Shown: positions 8,378 through 17,449, counted from the stretch's first letter. The stretch is 64,000 nucleotides of DNA from UBA6107 sp964533735 (GCA_964533735.1 CAZHMD010000001.1:1-64000); one strand, 5' to 3'. A program made the numbers and translations. Notes: generated from the sequence alone by a model not told the origin.

Positions 8378-8751
8378 CACCTATTCAAATTACAGTTACT
8401 CTTGCAGGAATTGTACTCAGTCTGTTTATTGCGTGGTTTTTCTGGCTTGCGCCTAAAGGACAAACACGAGTTACAGCCAGTACTGGCGGCGTCCAGGAAG
8501 TTGCCATCACAGTCAAAGGCGGGTACACCCCGGATATTATCGTAGTCAAGGCTGGGCAACCCTTGAGAATGCACTTTACCCGCCAGGAAAGCGCATCCTG
8601 CTCTGAAATGGTTCTGTTCCCCGATTTCAATAAAAACGCAAAATTGCCAGAAGGCCAGGAAGTACTAGTGGAGTTTACTCCGGATAAACCTGGAGAGTAT
8701 GGTTTTCAATGTCAGATGGGAATGCTGCGCGGTAAACTGATTGTTGAATAG
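8374..8751 (+). CDS. Membrane-anchored cupredoxin-like protein
   Basis: A 125-residue protein with one N-terminal membrane segment (about 7-27) and a cupredoxin-type domain: GGYTPDIIVVKAGQPLRMHFTR, then SCSEMVLF, then the C-terminal GEYGFQCQMGMLRG. Conserved Cys, Met and His residues (H in MHFT, C in SCS and FQC, M in QMGM) could form a copper site. The same domain type is fused to a transporter-like protein at 20900-22042, where the corresponding motifs are SCSRAF and FSCSMGM. It is translationally coupled to the thioredoxin-like gene. It probably hands copper to or from the adjacent ATPase, by inference. Confidence 0.8.
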   Translation: MTPIQITVTLAGIVLSLFIAWFFWLAPKGQTRVTASTGGVQEVAITVKGGYTPDIIVVKAGQPLRMHFTRQESASCSEMVLFPDFNKNAKLPEGQEVLVEFTPDKPGEYGFQCQMGMLRGKLIVE

Positions 8752-8789
8752 ACTTAAAGGTTTTTTGGTTTTGATTATCGGTTGCTAAA

Positions 8790-8832
8790 TTAACACCTAT
8801 CCTTTTCTCAAAAGGAACTGGGTAGGTGTTAA
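8790..8832 (+). terminator. Inverted repeat, possible terminator
   Basis: Arms TTAACACCTA (8790-8799) and TAGGTGTTAA (8823-8832), with an inner CCTTTT/AAAAGG hairpin at 8801-8815. There is no T run after the stem. It lies between the copper operon and the c-di-GMP genes. Confidence 0.5.
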
Positions 8833-8859
8833 TAATAAAAGGTAATTCAAAGGCGAATC

Positions 8860-10017
8860 ATGCAAAGACTGTTTCAAGGATTGAAAATGAAGGATCGCCA
8901 TTTTTCTATTGAAATTGCGATTCTTTTTGCTCTGGGTTTGCTTGCTGTATGGTTTATAGCATTAATGACTTTCATGGAAAATGGAAAGAATCATGCGATT
9001 AACCTTGCCTTTGTAAGTTTCTTGATGGTTTTGTTAATCGGACTAACGAGAGCACTCGAGAAATATAAATACCAAGGCTACTTGATTGCCTTTGCTTCCG
9101 TGATGATTGCGGTTATTGGCTATTTTAGATTGAGTTCTTTTTTTATCCATAAAGAAATTATTTTTACCTTAGCGATAATTGGCATATCTGCCCGCTGGGG
9201 AACCCGACAAGGAATTTTCGCCGCCCTACTTGCTGCGTTAAGTTATGGGATGTTGCATATCTTTTATGAAGGCTTGGGTGATGACTTTGAAATATTTGCC
9301 ATCGGAGGTTCCCTTTTCGCATCAGCGTTCATTGTTGGTGCATTGAGTAAGCAGAGGGAAGTAGCTTTAAAATCACGTGCTGATATCAATGAAGAATTGA
9401 ACCGGTCATACAATGAAACTTTGCATGCTTTGGTCAAAGCCTTGGATACGAGAGATAGTGAAACTGGTGGACATTCGGAAAGAGTAACACAAATGGCTCT
9501 GTTTATTGCCAGACAACTTAAATTAGATGAAAAAGTAATTCAGGAAATTCAATGGGGTGCATTGCTTCACGATGTTGGAAAAATTGGAATTCCTGATCAC
9601 ATATTGCGAAAACCTGGTAAATTAACCGAGGATGAATGGATTGTGATGAGAACTCATCCACAAGTAGGTTATGAGATGTTACAAGAAATTCCCTTTCTTG
9701 CTCCTTCTCTAGATGTAGTTTTACATCACCACGAAAGATTTGATGGCACTGGGTACCCTTCAGGATTATCTGGAAAAACAATTCCAATAGCTGCACGGAT
9801 TTTTGCAATTGCGGATACTTATGACGCCATGACAAATGATCGACCCTACCGAAAAGCATTTTATACAGAGAAGGCATTAGAGGAGATTCAACAATGTGCA
9901 AATAGTCAATTTGATCCAGAAATAGTAAATGCATTTCTCACCGCTTTTGAACAAGTAAGTAATCCAACCTCCTATGAATCATCAAACCAAAATTCTAAAT
10001 TGTTAGGTAAAAAATGA
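8860..10017 (+). CDS. Membrane HD-GYP domain c-di-GMP phosphodiesterase
   Basis: A 385-residue protein. The N-terminal half (about 17-162) is a set of five to six membrane helices without a recognised sensor fold. The C-terminal HD-GYP domain (about 182-365) contains RDSETGGHSERV, the metal-binding HD pair H237-D238 in LLHDVGKIGIPD, HHHERFDGTGYPSGLSG with GYP at 298-300, and DTYDAMTNDRPYR. All key residues appear intact, so hydrolysis of c-di-GMP is expected. AAAGG precedes ATG 8860. Its stop overlaps the next gene start by four bases, so the two are coupled. Confidence 0.88.
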   Translation: MQRLFQGLKMKDRHFSIEIAILFALGLLAVWFIALMTFMENGKNHAINLAFVSFLMVLLIGLTRALEKYKYQGYLIAFASVMIAVIGYFRLSSFFIHKEIIFTLAIIGISARWGTRQGIFAALLAALSYGMLHIFYEGLGDDFEIFAIGGSLFASAFIVGALSKQREVALKSRADINEELNRSYNETLHALVKALDTRDSETGGHSERVTQMALFIARQLKLDEKVIQEIQWGALLHDVGKIGIPDHILRKPGKLTEDEWIVMRTHPQVGYEMLQEIPFLAPSLDVVLHHHERFDGTGYPSGLSGKTIPIAARIFAIADTYDAMTNDRPYRKAFYTEKALEEIQQCANSQFDPEIVNAFLTAFEQVSNPTSYESSNQNSKLLGKK

Positions 10018-10850
10018 AACAACTTTCCCATCGAAAAACCAAATCAGGTGATTCAAATAAACGAACAATCACTAAAGATGTCTTAATTGCATTGGGATGG
10101 GCATTTTTGGTTGGGTTACCACTTTTTGTTGTACATATGGTGCTTTTTGATTTTGAACATAGTCAACATATGGACGAATCATACTCTTTCATCCAATCAA
10201 TAATATCTTCTGTTCCTGACCATCTAATTAGTCTTAGTCTATGGTTGTCGGCGATCTTTATAGCAACCTTTGCAATACGGCGTATCGTTCAACAAAAAAT
10301 TATTTTGGCACAAGTTCAAGCAAAATTAACAATATCCCAAACACAAGCCCTTAGCGATGGCTTGACTGGCGTATGGAACAGAGCTGGATTTGATCAATTA
10401 TTTGAGATGAACATAAAGCGGGGCCAAGAACAAAACCGTAATTTTTCTATCATTCTAGGCGATATCGATGTATTAAAAGAATATAACGACACACATGGTC
10501 ATCCAGCTGCAGATGAAGCTTTGAAGGTTGTTACAAAGATCCTTTCTGAGCAATGCCGGGCAATTGATGAGCTCGCTAGATATGGCGGGGATGAATTTGC
10601 TATATTTTGCATTGATATTGATCAAAGTGGGACTGAAATAATAATTGCTAGATTATGTGAGGCGCTAAAGCAAGCACCTGTTTCTATGAGTTTTGGCGCA
10701 GCTACATTTCCAATTGACGGTGAAGACAGGAATACTCTACTCGAAAAGGCGGATATTCGGCTTTATACCGCAAAAACAAAAACTCCATCACATAACGTAA
10801 TTATTGAGAATTGCGAATGTGAAGTGTGCAAGCCGAAAAGCGCACCCTGA
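10014..10850 (+). CDS. Membrane GGDEF diguanylate cyclase
   Basis: A 278-residue protein with two membrane segments (about 23-43 and 70-90) and a GGDEF domain (about 112-265). The active loop GGDEF is at 191-195. An inhibitory-site motif R182-A-I-D185 lies exactly five residues before it, so product feedback is likely. A short Cys-containing tail (CECEVC) follows the domain. The four-base overlap with the HD-GYP gene suggests that opposing c-di-GMP activities are produced together. No sensory domain is recognisable. Confidence 0.87.
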   Translation: MKQLSHRKTKSGDSNKRTITKDVLIALGWAFLVGLPLFVVHMVLFDFEHSQHMDESYSFIQSIISSVPDHLISLSLWLSAIFIATFAIRRIVQQKIILAQVQAKLTISQTQALSDGLTGVWNRAGFDQLFEMNIKRGQEQNRNFSIILGDIDVLKEYNDTHGHPAADEALKVVTKILSEQCRAIDELARYGGDEFAIFCIDIDQSGTEIIIARLCEALKQAPVSMSFGAATFPIDGEDRNTLLEKADIRLYTAKTKTPSHNVIIENCECEVCKPKSAP

Positions 10851-11045
10851 AAATAAATAAGCAAGGGCCGAAGCACTCACATTAGGGAATCTGAACTAAT
10901 TAGAATATTATTTTCTTATACAAAGACCAATTTTGAGTCAAAACAGAGTGAGAATTTCTTTATATTTTACCTATTTAGGATATAATAATTTTAATATGAA
11001 GTCGATTCATTTTGGCCAATTGATTGTCTGTTGCTCATGTATCCG

Positions 11046-11165
11046 GCGGGGATGCTCGTTACCGCCTGGTTATCGTTCCTGACGATTAATAGCCAACTGC
11101 CCGGCGGCAGACAGTTTCCCCGCAAAATTACTTTTTATTACGGTGAAACTGTCTGCCGTTTTTTT
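11046..11165 (+). ncRNA. Structured leader RNA with attenuator upstream of the beta-synthase gene
   Basis: Several pairings can be read directly. GCGGGGA (11046-11052) pairs with TCCCCGC (11117-11123) as a closing helix. Inside it, ATCGT/ACGAT forms a hairpin around 11071-11085, and CTGCC (11098-11102) pairs with GGCAG (11106-11110). The competing structure is a strong terminator: CGGCAGACAGTTT (11105-11117) with AAACTGTCTGCCG (11146-11158), then seven T residues. The closed aptamer-like form and the terminator use the same bases, as in transcription-attenuating riboswitches. I could not match it to a known riboswitch class. A TATAAT at 10981-10986 may start the transcript. Confidence 0.6.
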
Positions 11166-11206
11166 ATTCCAGTTGGCAATAGGTAAACAAATCGATAGGT
11201 GACGAA

Positions 11207-12661
11207 ATGACGAACGCAATTGCACAAACCATTATTGGTGTGGCAACCCAAAATACTCAACCTCAATTTCACAAGAATATACTGGAAACGATTGGGCATA
11301 CTCCTTTGGTGCGGCTCAACCAGGTAGTGTTTGGAAAAACGGCCGCCAATATTTATGCCAAAGTCGAATTTTTTAATCCAGGTGGCTCTATCAAAGATCG
11401 GATCGGACTGTCAATAATTGAAAATGCAGAAAAAGAAGGCCGATTGCATCCAGGTGGAACCATCGTTGAAGCAACTTCTGGAAACACAGGCGCAGGTCTG
11501 GCTTTGGCAGCCTCGGTCAAAGGATATAAGTGTGTTTTTGTTATGCCTGACAAAATGAGCGATGAGAAAGTACGCTTTTTACGGGCTTTTGGTGCGCGAG
11601 TCGTGATTACTCCAACTGCAGTGGCACCAGAAGATCCACGTAGTTATTACAGTGTAGCAACCCGGATTGTCAGCGAAATACCAAATAGCATTCTTGCCAA
11701 CCAGTATCATAATCCGGCGAACCCGGACACACATTATCAATTCACCGGACCTGAAATTTGGAACCAAAGTGCCGGAAAAATTAACGTATTTGTAGCAGGA
11801 ATTGGTACTGGTGGAACAATCAGTGGAACCGCCCGTTACTTGAAAGAACAAAACCCGGGTATCAAAGTTGTAGGCGTGGATATTCAGGGCTCTTTACTTT
11901 ACGAAACTTGGAAACTGGGAAAGATTCCTTCCGACCCACATCCTAAGACTTATAAAATTGAAGGGATTGGTGAGGACTTCTTACCGTCGACGTTGGACCT
12001 TTCTGTCATCGATGAAGTCGTTCAGGTAGATGACCGCGAATCATTCCAAATGACGCGCCGGCTTGTGCGCGAAGAGGGAATTTTTGCAGGCGGATCTTCT
12101 GGATCGGCTGTTGCCGGTCTGTTGAAATCAGAGATCGTTCGGTCGCTTAAACCCGGTCAAAATGTGGTCGTGGTTTTACCTGATTCGGGTAACCGATATC
12201 TATCAAAAATATTCGATGACAACTGGATGAATGAAAACGGTTTCTTGCCTAATAATCAAATCATCGATTTTATTGAATCCATTCTTGAAACTCATAACAG
12301 GATGCCGTTAGTAATAGCTCGCCATACTGATGAAATGAATGCAGTTGTTGAAAAGATGAACCGTTTTGATATTTCCCAACTTCCGGTCGTCGATGATCAA
12401 GATAGACTCATTGGTCTGGTAGGTGAAGCGGATATTCTTGACCATCTACTACGAGCTTCTCATGTACATGACCCATTGGAAACAATCGCTTCCATTATCA
12501 ACCCAAATGTGCTTACTGTTAAACCTGGTAGCAGTATTGAAAGTGTGTTGCCTGCATTTGAACGCGGAAAGGTGGTTATCGTTGTTGATACTGATAATCG
12601 ACCAATTGGAATGGTAACTAAAATTGACTTAATTGACTTCCTTACACAGAAAATTGGTTAA
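11207..12661 (+). CDS. Cystathionine beta-synthase/cysteine synthase-type PLP enzyme with CBS domains
   Basis: A 484-residue protein of the CysK/CBS fold, type II PLP. The PLP Lys is K63 in GGSIKDR. The phosphate- and substrate-binding loops SGNTGAGLA and GIGTGGTISG are present. Two C-terminal CBS motifs (about 350-410 and 415-480) probably sense an adenosyl ligand such as SAM. There is no heme-binding N-terminus as in animal CBS. The convergent neighbour is a cystathionine gamma-type enzyme, so the pair may run transsulfuration from homocysteine to cysteine, but O-acetylserine-dependent cysteine synthesis cannot be excluded. A structured leader with an attenuator precedes it. Confidence 0.87.
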   Translation: MTNAIAQTIIGVATQNTQPQFHKNILETIGHTPLVRLNQVVFGKTAANIYAKVEFFNPGGSIKDRIGLSIIENAEKEGRLHPGGTIVEATSGNTGAGLALAASVKGYKCVFVMPDKMSDEKVRFLRAFGARVVITPTAVAPEDPRSYYSVATRIVSEIPNSILANQYHNPANPDTHYQFTGPEIWNQSAGKINVFVAGIGTGGTISGTARYLKEQNPGIKVVGVDIQGSLLYETWKLGKIPSDPHPKTYKIEGIGEDFLPSTLDLSVIDEVVQVDDRESFQMTRRLVREEGIFAGGSSGSAVAGLLKSEIVRSLKPGQNVVVVLPDSGNRYLSKIFDDNWMNENGFLPNNQIIDFIESILETHNRMPLVIARHTDEMNAVVEKMNRFDISQLPVVDDQDRLIGLVGEADILDHLLRASHVHDPLETIASIINPNVLTVKPGSSIESVLPAFERGKVVIVVDTDNRPIGMVTKIDLIDFLTQKIG

Positions 12662-12667
12662 TTGCAA

Positions 12668-12708
12668 AAACAGCAGGCGTTTCATCTTCCTTGATACGCC
12701 TGCTGTTT
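12668..12708. terminator. Shared bidirectional terminator
   Basis: Perfect 13-bp arms AAACAGCAGGCGT (12668-12680) and ACGCCTGCTGTTT (12696-12708) around a 15-nt loop. It lies between two convergent genes. Confidence 0.85.
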
Positions 12709-12728
12709 ACCAAGCTCAATCGATTGAT

Positions 12729-13895
12729 TTATAGACAATTTAGTGCTTGTTCCAAGTCAACCAGAATGTCGTCGATATTTTCGATTCCAACGGAAAGCCG
12801 TACCAGTCCTCCAGGTACTTCAAGCGGGCTGCCAGCGACCGAAGCATGTGTCATCACCGCGGGTACTTCAATTAAAGATTCCACACCACCCAGACTTTCA
12901 GCCAGGGTAAATATCTTTGTCGATTCAACCAATTTTCTGGCAGCTTTTTCACCACCCTTAACAATTGCTGATACCATACCCCCAAACAACCTCATTTGTT
13001 TCTTAGCGACTGCAAAACCGGGATGACTCAACAAGCCCGGATAAATTACTTGTTCGATCGCTCGGTGGTTACTAAGATAATCTGCAACTTTGGCGGCATT
13101 CGTGGAATGGCGTTCCATTCTTAGAGCAAGCGTTTTTATTCCACGCAATGTTAGCCAGCAATCCATCGGTCCCGGAATTGCTCCAATTGCATTCTGCAGG
13201 AATTTTAATTGATCGTATGTAGCCTTTTTGTTGACGATGATAGCTCCACCAACCACATCAGAATGGCCTCCAAGATATTTTGTGGTCGAATGAATTACAA
13301 AATCAGCGCCAAGTGAGAGCGGCTGCTGTAAATAGGGTGTGGCAAAGGTGTTGTCAACTGCTACCATAACCTGTGGTGAATGTAACTTAACACGCCGAGA
13401 TATTTCCTCAATATCTGCGATTTTCAAAAGTGGATTGGTCGGCGTCTCCAGCCATATCAATCGTGTTTCTGCTCGAATACTTTTTTCCACTCTATCTGGA
13501 TCAGTAATATCTATATATGAAAACTCTATGCCGTAGTCTTTTAATACTCGCTCAAATAACCGGTAAGTACCACCATAGACATCATTAGAAGCTAAAACAT
13601 GCTCTCCCGGTTTGATCAATCGTAATAGAGTATCCGCAGCTGCCATTCCTGAGGAAAAAGCCAAGCCGTATGCAACTTGTTCTAACCCCACACTCTCCAG
13701 GGCTGCCAGGCATTGTTCAAGCGCTAGGCGTGTTGGGTTTGCAGTGCGGCTGTAGTCAAAACCCTTAGTTATTCCAACTTTTGCTTGAACATAAGTGGAT
13801 GTCTGGTAGATGGGGGTTATTACAGCGCCAGTGGCTGAATCCGGCTCTTGCCCGGCATGGATAGCCAGAGTTTCAATTTGGTGAGTTGGCTTCAA
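12729..13895 (-). CDS. Cystathionine gamma-lyase/gamma-synthase-type PLP enzyme
   Basis: A 388-residue member of the Cys/Met metabolism PLP family. Visible features are YSRTANPTR, the substrate and PLP loop SSGMAAADTLL, D in VAVDNTFATPYLQ, the PLP Lys in HSTTKYLGGHSD, and the C-terminal SLGGVESL. These do not separate lyase (cystathionine to cysteine) from synthase activity. The convergent CBS-like enzyme favours a lyase. I start it at TTG 13895, seven bases after AGGAGG; the longer frame begins with an unsupported GTG at 13931 and adds 12 residues. Confidence 0.87.
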   Translation of the reverse strand: MKPTHQIETLAIHAGQEPDSATGAVITPIYQTSTYVQAKVGITKGFDYSRTANPTRLALEQCLAALESVGLEQVAYGLAFSSGMAAADTLLRLIKPGEHVLASNDVYGGTYRLFERVLKDYGIEFSYIDITDPDRVEKSIRAETRLIWLETPTNPLLKIADIEEISRRVKLHSPQVMVAVDNTFATPYLQQPLSLGADFVIHSTTKYLGGHSDVVGGAIIVNKKATYDQLKFLQNAIGAIPGPMDCWLTLRGIKTLALRMERHSTNAAKVADYLSNHRAIEQVIYPGLLSHPGFAVAKKQMRLFGGMVSAIVKGGEKAARKLVESTKIFTLAESLGGVESLIEVPAVMTHASVAGSPLEVPGGLVRLSVGIENIDDILVDLEQALNCL

Positions 13896-14207
13896 TACTA
13901 TACCTCCTGGACCACTGATTAGTGTGTCCACATTTAATTCTTTAAATGATTAGGAAATTAGCCAATATTTCAATTGTTTGGCTAAATAATAAATATATAG
14001 GATCCATTTATTCGATACCAATTCATTGCTATATTTTTGGATAGCATACCATGCTCTAATATACCTAGTAATAGGCTAAATAGCTCTAAGGTTTTTCAGC
14101 TTAATGGCGCTGATAGTATAACGTCTAATTCATTACACTATAAATAAGCACATAGTGATTTATACCAATTATCCGTATAAAGGTTCGATTGTTTTGGAGG
14201 AGAAAAA
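13896..14207. promoter_or_regulatory. 312-bp divergent intergenic region with a palindrome
   Basis: AT-rich region between the PLP enzyme (minus) and a small membrane gene (plus). An inverted repeat TTAGCCAA (13958-13965)/TTGGCTAA (13978-13985) with a 12-nt spacer is placed where it could control the PLP enzyme. No clear -35/-10 pair was found. Nothing else stands out. Confidence 0.4.
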
Positions 14208-14444
14208 GTGAGTAAGGCTAAAATTGTAAATTCAACTGACGAACGACATGCAGCGAAACGAAAAGAGTGGCCGGTAGTGGTTATTGTTTGGACAGTGGGT
14301 TTGCTTTTTTTGGGTTACGTCATCGGCAGGATTGTACTGGACGCGTATCCGCATCCATACCATTGGGCATCAGGCCTGCTGGGCGGGACGATCGGTCTTC
14401 TTGTTGGATGGATATGGTTCAAAAAACGCGGGGACATTCTGTAA
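14208..14444 (+). CDS. Small two-helix membrane protein, unknown
   Basis: A 78-residue protein starting at GTG 14208 after GGAGGAG. A charged N-terminus precedes two membrane segments (about 23-42 and 51-69), and the end is KKRGD. I do not recognise it. The gene is 138 bp upstream of a larger single-pass protein with a conserved Cys motif and may belong with it. No metal-binding or catalytic motif is visible. Confidence 0.55.
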   Translation: MSKAKIVNSTDERHAAKRKEWPVVVIVWTVGLLFLGYVIGRIVLDAYPHPYHWASGLLGGTIGLLVGWIWFKKRGDIL

Positions 14445-14582
14445 CTACAGGATCGGGATGTTGATAGTGGATTCAAAATACCCCTATTCAGATATTAATT
14501 TCGTTGGTGTCAGCACACCTTTCGAAAGAAAATGATTTGTATTTGCTCAAAAACGCCAATTCGATTCGTCTGGAGAACATAA

Positions 14583-15572
14583 ATGCTCGAAAATAATTCA
14601 ACTGACCCGGAAGAGAATCCAGTATTAAATGAAATGCTAGATGCAACTCCCGATCTTGAAGCCCCTCTAATTGTAAAAAAGAAATATATCCTTTTACGGG
14701 TAGTGCTGGCAGTCCTGATTTTTGGATCTGGATTGGGGAGTGGTTTTCTCTTGTGGGGACGATCAAATCCTGAAAAATCCACTTCAATTGACCTGTCTAA
14801 ATTAGCCGACGAAATAAATCCCAAAGATGGGTTTACGATACCGGCCGAGTTTGGTGATATCGGGCCAGATTTAGTTGCCGCAGGTGCGATCGATTTTGAT
14901 GCATTCAAACAACTTTACGAACAATCTGGACAACCGCTTTCTGATCAGGATATTGAAGTATTATCCTCGGGCAGCCAGGATCAGATAGTTATAACCCGTG
15001 AAAACGCTCATTTCCTCCTGAACTTGTTTTGGGCGTTGGGATTAACAAACAAAAATCCAATTTTAGAGAGCGGACCAATTCAACAATTAAGTGAAGGACA
15101 AATTGACCGGTTTGCTTCAACAGGTGGGTGGACTGTAGGCACAAAACCCGTGACGGACCTATATTCCAGTTCTCCCATTCTTTCCCTGACCTCTGATCAA
15201 CAGGCAAGAGTCGACGAGGTGGCAAAAGCTGTCTACAGACCTTGCTGTGATAACCCAACTCATTTTCCGGATTGCAATCATGGTATGGCAATGCTCGGCC
15301 TACTTGAGTTAATGGCTTCACAAGATGCCACAACTGAAGAGATGTTCCAGGCTGCAAAAAATGTGAATGCATTTTGGTTTCCCCAACAGACCTTGGAACA
15401 GGCAATTTACTTCAAAGTGACTGAAAAACAGAATTATGATGATGTGGATGCCAGGTTAATTGTTAGTCTTCAATTTTCTTCCGCCAGTGGTTTTCAAAGA
15501 ATACACCAATGGCTCTCCGAGAATGGCTTGTTAGAACAATCGTCTTCTGGTGGAAATAATTGTGGTGTATGA
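14583..15572 (+). CDS. Single-pass membrane protein with CC-x8-C-N-H motif, unknown
   Basis: A 329-residue protein with a cytoplasmic N-terminus, one membrane helix (about 35-58) and a large outer domain. The outer domain has the striking segment YRPCCDNPTHFPDCNHGMAM: C221, C222, C231 and H233, followed by a helix rich in Met and Leu. The grouping suggests a bound metal or cofactor. PCYCGCG-type proteins are a loose parallel, but I cannot claim that family. An N-terminal acidic stretch and a C-terminal SGGNNCGV tail are also present. Function is unknown; the context is metal and cofactor genes. Confidence 0.6.
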   Translation: MLENNSTDPEENPVLNEMLDATPDLEAPLIVKKKYILLRVVLAVLIFGSGLGSGFLLWGRSNPEKSTSIDLSKLADEINPKDGFTIPAEFGDIGPDLVAAGAIDFDAFKQLYEQSGQPLSDQDIEVLSSGSQDQIVITRENAHFLLNLFWALGLTNKNPILESGPIQQLSEGQIDRFASTGGWTVGTKPVTDLYSSSPILSLTSDQQARVDEVAKAVYRPCCDNPTHFPDCNHGMAMLGLLELMASQDATTEEMFQAAKNVNAFWFPQQTLEQAIYFKVTEKQNYDDVDARLIVSLQFSSASGFQRIHQWLSENGLLEQSSSGGNNCGV

Positions 15573-16105
15573 AATCCGCAAGAAAATTCCGAGGCAATAA
15601 TAATTGACCTTCTCGTTATAGAGGGTGCAATTTAGAGGTTTGTAGTTTTCTGACAACTCAAGCGCATTGGAGAAATACCTATACCTTTTGAGTGACAAGG
15701 GGTTTATTGGGCTATTACATGAAGGCGTATCTCTTTGGAAAGTTAAAATAGATAAGCTATTAGGATTGGATATTGGCGCTTGTGTAATTAGGAAGCACAA
15801 TGATTGGGTTTGGAGATTTAATTCATCCGTCAAACACGACAACAAGTGTTAAAATGTTTCAACTATTAAGAAAGTTAGTGTAAATTGTTGATATTTGGGC
15901 TCAAATGTCTGTCAATATTCCAATAGAAAATATTAAGTCTTATGATATCGTCCTGGGAAATGTAATTCAAAGAAATAGAAAATACACTCTTCTCAACTTA
16001 TTGCAAGACTAGGCTATCAAGTATTTATCAAAATCATTTAGGTCTTCCAGGTGAATGAACCTTGGCAAATCACATTTATTGTACTGAGACAAGGAAATAG
16101 AGTTT
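15573..16105. other. 533-bp AT-rich intergenic region
   Basis: A 61-codon frame at 15667-15852 starts with TTG, has no ribosome site and matches no family I know. I do not call it a gene. No terminator, palindrome or RNA signature was clear. The region separates the unknown Cys-motif protein from the cofactor genes. Confidence 0.4.
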
Positions 16106-17257
16106 ATGCCTGTAGATTTAGGTCCCGAGGAATTGATTCGATACTCTCGCCATCTTGTGATCCCTGAAATTGGGCTCAATGGCCAAATAAAATTAAAAAG
16201 TTCGAGTGTGTTAATTGTTGGTTGCGGTGCTTTAGGATCCCCAATAGCACAATATCTTGCAGCGTCGGGAATTGGACGTATTGGTTTGGTTGATTATGAC
16301 GATATTGAATTATCCAATCTACAACGTCAGGTGATCTATAAAACTGCTCTAATTGGAAAGTCAAAAGTACTATCAGCCAGATACCAGTTGTTAGAGATTA
16401 ATCCCGAGATCAAGGTGGATGCTTATGAAGAACTCTTCACCTCAGAAAATGCAGAAAGGATTGTTGCACCGTATCAAATAGTAATTGATGGGACTGACAA
16501 TCTTCCCACGCGTTACCTTATGAACGACCTTTGTGTTTTCACAGACAAACCTTATGTTTATGGTGCGGTTTACCGATTTGAAGGCCAGGTGGGGGTCTTT
16601 GATGCTTCCAAAGGGGCCTGTTACCGCTGCCTGTTTCCTAAGCCTCCACCTCCAGAATCGGTTCCTTCCTGTGCAGTCGCAGGTGTTTTCGGTCCGGTGC
16701 CTGGCATTATCGGCCTTTACCAGGCGGTTGAGGTCATAAAGTTGATCCTGGGGATCGGATCACCTTTGATTAGCCAATTACTGTTCTACGATGCCTTGGA
16801 ATGCAAAATGGATTCGATGAAAATTACTAAGAATCCAACCTGTAAAGTGTGCAGTCCAAACCCTGAGATCACTCATCTGATCGATTATGAAGAATTTTGT
16901 AATACCCCAATCCGGGATTCTGACCTTGCATTTGAAGACAAATACTCCATAAGCCCGATAGATTTAAAAACAAAAATATTACAAGGACAGAATTATCGAT
17001 TGATTGACCTGCGAGAGCCTGTAGAACTGCAGATTTCGGTTTTCCCAGATTCTGAAAATGTGCCTTTTCACCAATTGGCGGATGAGATGAGGAAATGGGA
17101 TAAATCCGAATCAATTGTGCTAATCTGTCATATCGGTTTCCTATCTGTAATTGCGCGGCGGATAATGTCAGAGGGAGGTTTTAAGACAGTAAAATGCCTT
17201 AAAGGGGGCATTCGCGCATGGGCAACTGAAGTTGATTCAACATCAAGCATCTATTGA
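16106..17257 (+). CDS. moeB: MoeB/ThiF-type adenylyltransferase with C-terminal rhodanese domain
   Basis: A 383-residue protein that adenylates the C-terminal GlyGly of MoaD-like sulfur carriers. The E1-type domain (about 10-250) has the nucleotide loop GCGALGSP, DYDDIELSNLQRQ, the zinc Cys pairs C-x-x-C in CYRCLFP and CKVC, and the IDGTDNLPTRY stretch. A rhodanese domain follows (about 290-378) with active-site Cys in ICHIGFLS. That loop has Leu where Arg is usual in CxxGxR. Downstream MoaD, MoaA, MoaC and MoaE place it in pterin cofactor synthesis. AAGGA precedes ATG 16106. Confidence 0.88.
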   Translation: MPVDLGPEELIRYSRHLVIPEIGLNGQIKLKSSSVLIVGCGALGSPIAQYLAASGIGRIGLVDYDDIELSNLQRQVIYKTALIGKSKVLSARYQLLEINPEIKVDAYEELFTSENAERIVAPYQIVIDGTDNLPTRYLMNDLCVFTDKPYVYGAVYRFEGQVGVFDASKGACYRCLFPKPPPPESVPSCAVAGVFGPVPGIIGLYQAVEVIKLILGIGSPLISQLLFYDALECKMDSMKITKNPTCKVCSPNPEITHLIDYEEFCNTPIRDSDLAFEDKYSISPIDLKTKILQGQNYRLIDLREPVELQISVFPDSENVPFHQLADEMRKWDKSESIVLICHIGFLSVIARRIMSEGGFKTVKCLKGGIRAWATEVDSTSSIY

Positions 17258-17449
17258 ATGTGAAAATTGAATTTACATGAATTATTTAATGTTACAATTG
17301 CGCGTAATATCATAAATATAGTCCAGTTATATTGGATAAACGAATTTTCGAATCAGTTAGTCACTATGTGATAGGAATTGTCTTTAGTTTTGAAAGGTAA
17401 TAAATAGAAACACTAGATTATTACGGCAATGAAAACAAGAGGTAACTTA

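Noticed and set aside
11041..11100. Fluoride (crcB-type) riboswitch
   Set aside because: GGGGATG and a nearby CCGCC looked suggestive, but the pseudoknot partner and the conserved CTGATG-x-CTCC segment are missing.
15667..15852. 61-codon frame in the 15.6-16.1 kb gap
   Set aside because: TTG start, no ribosome site, no recognisable family; left as intergenic.
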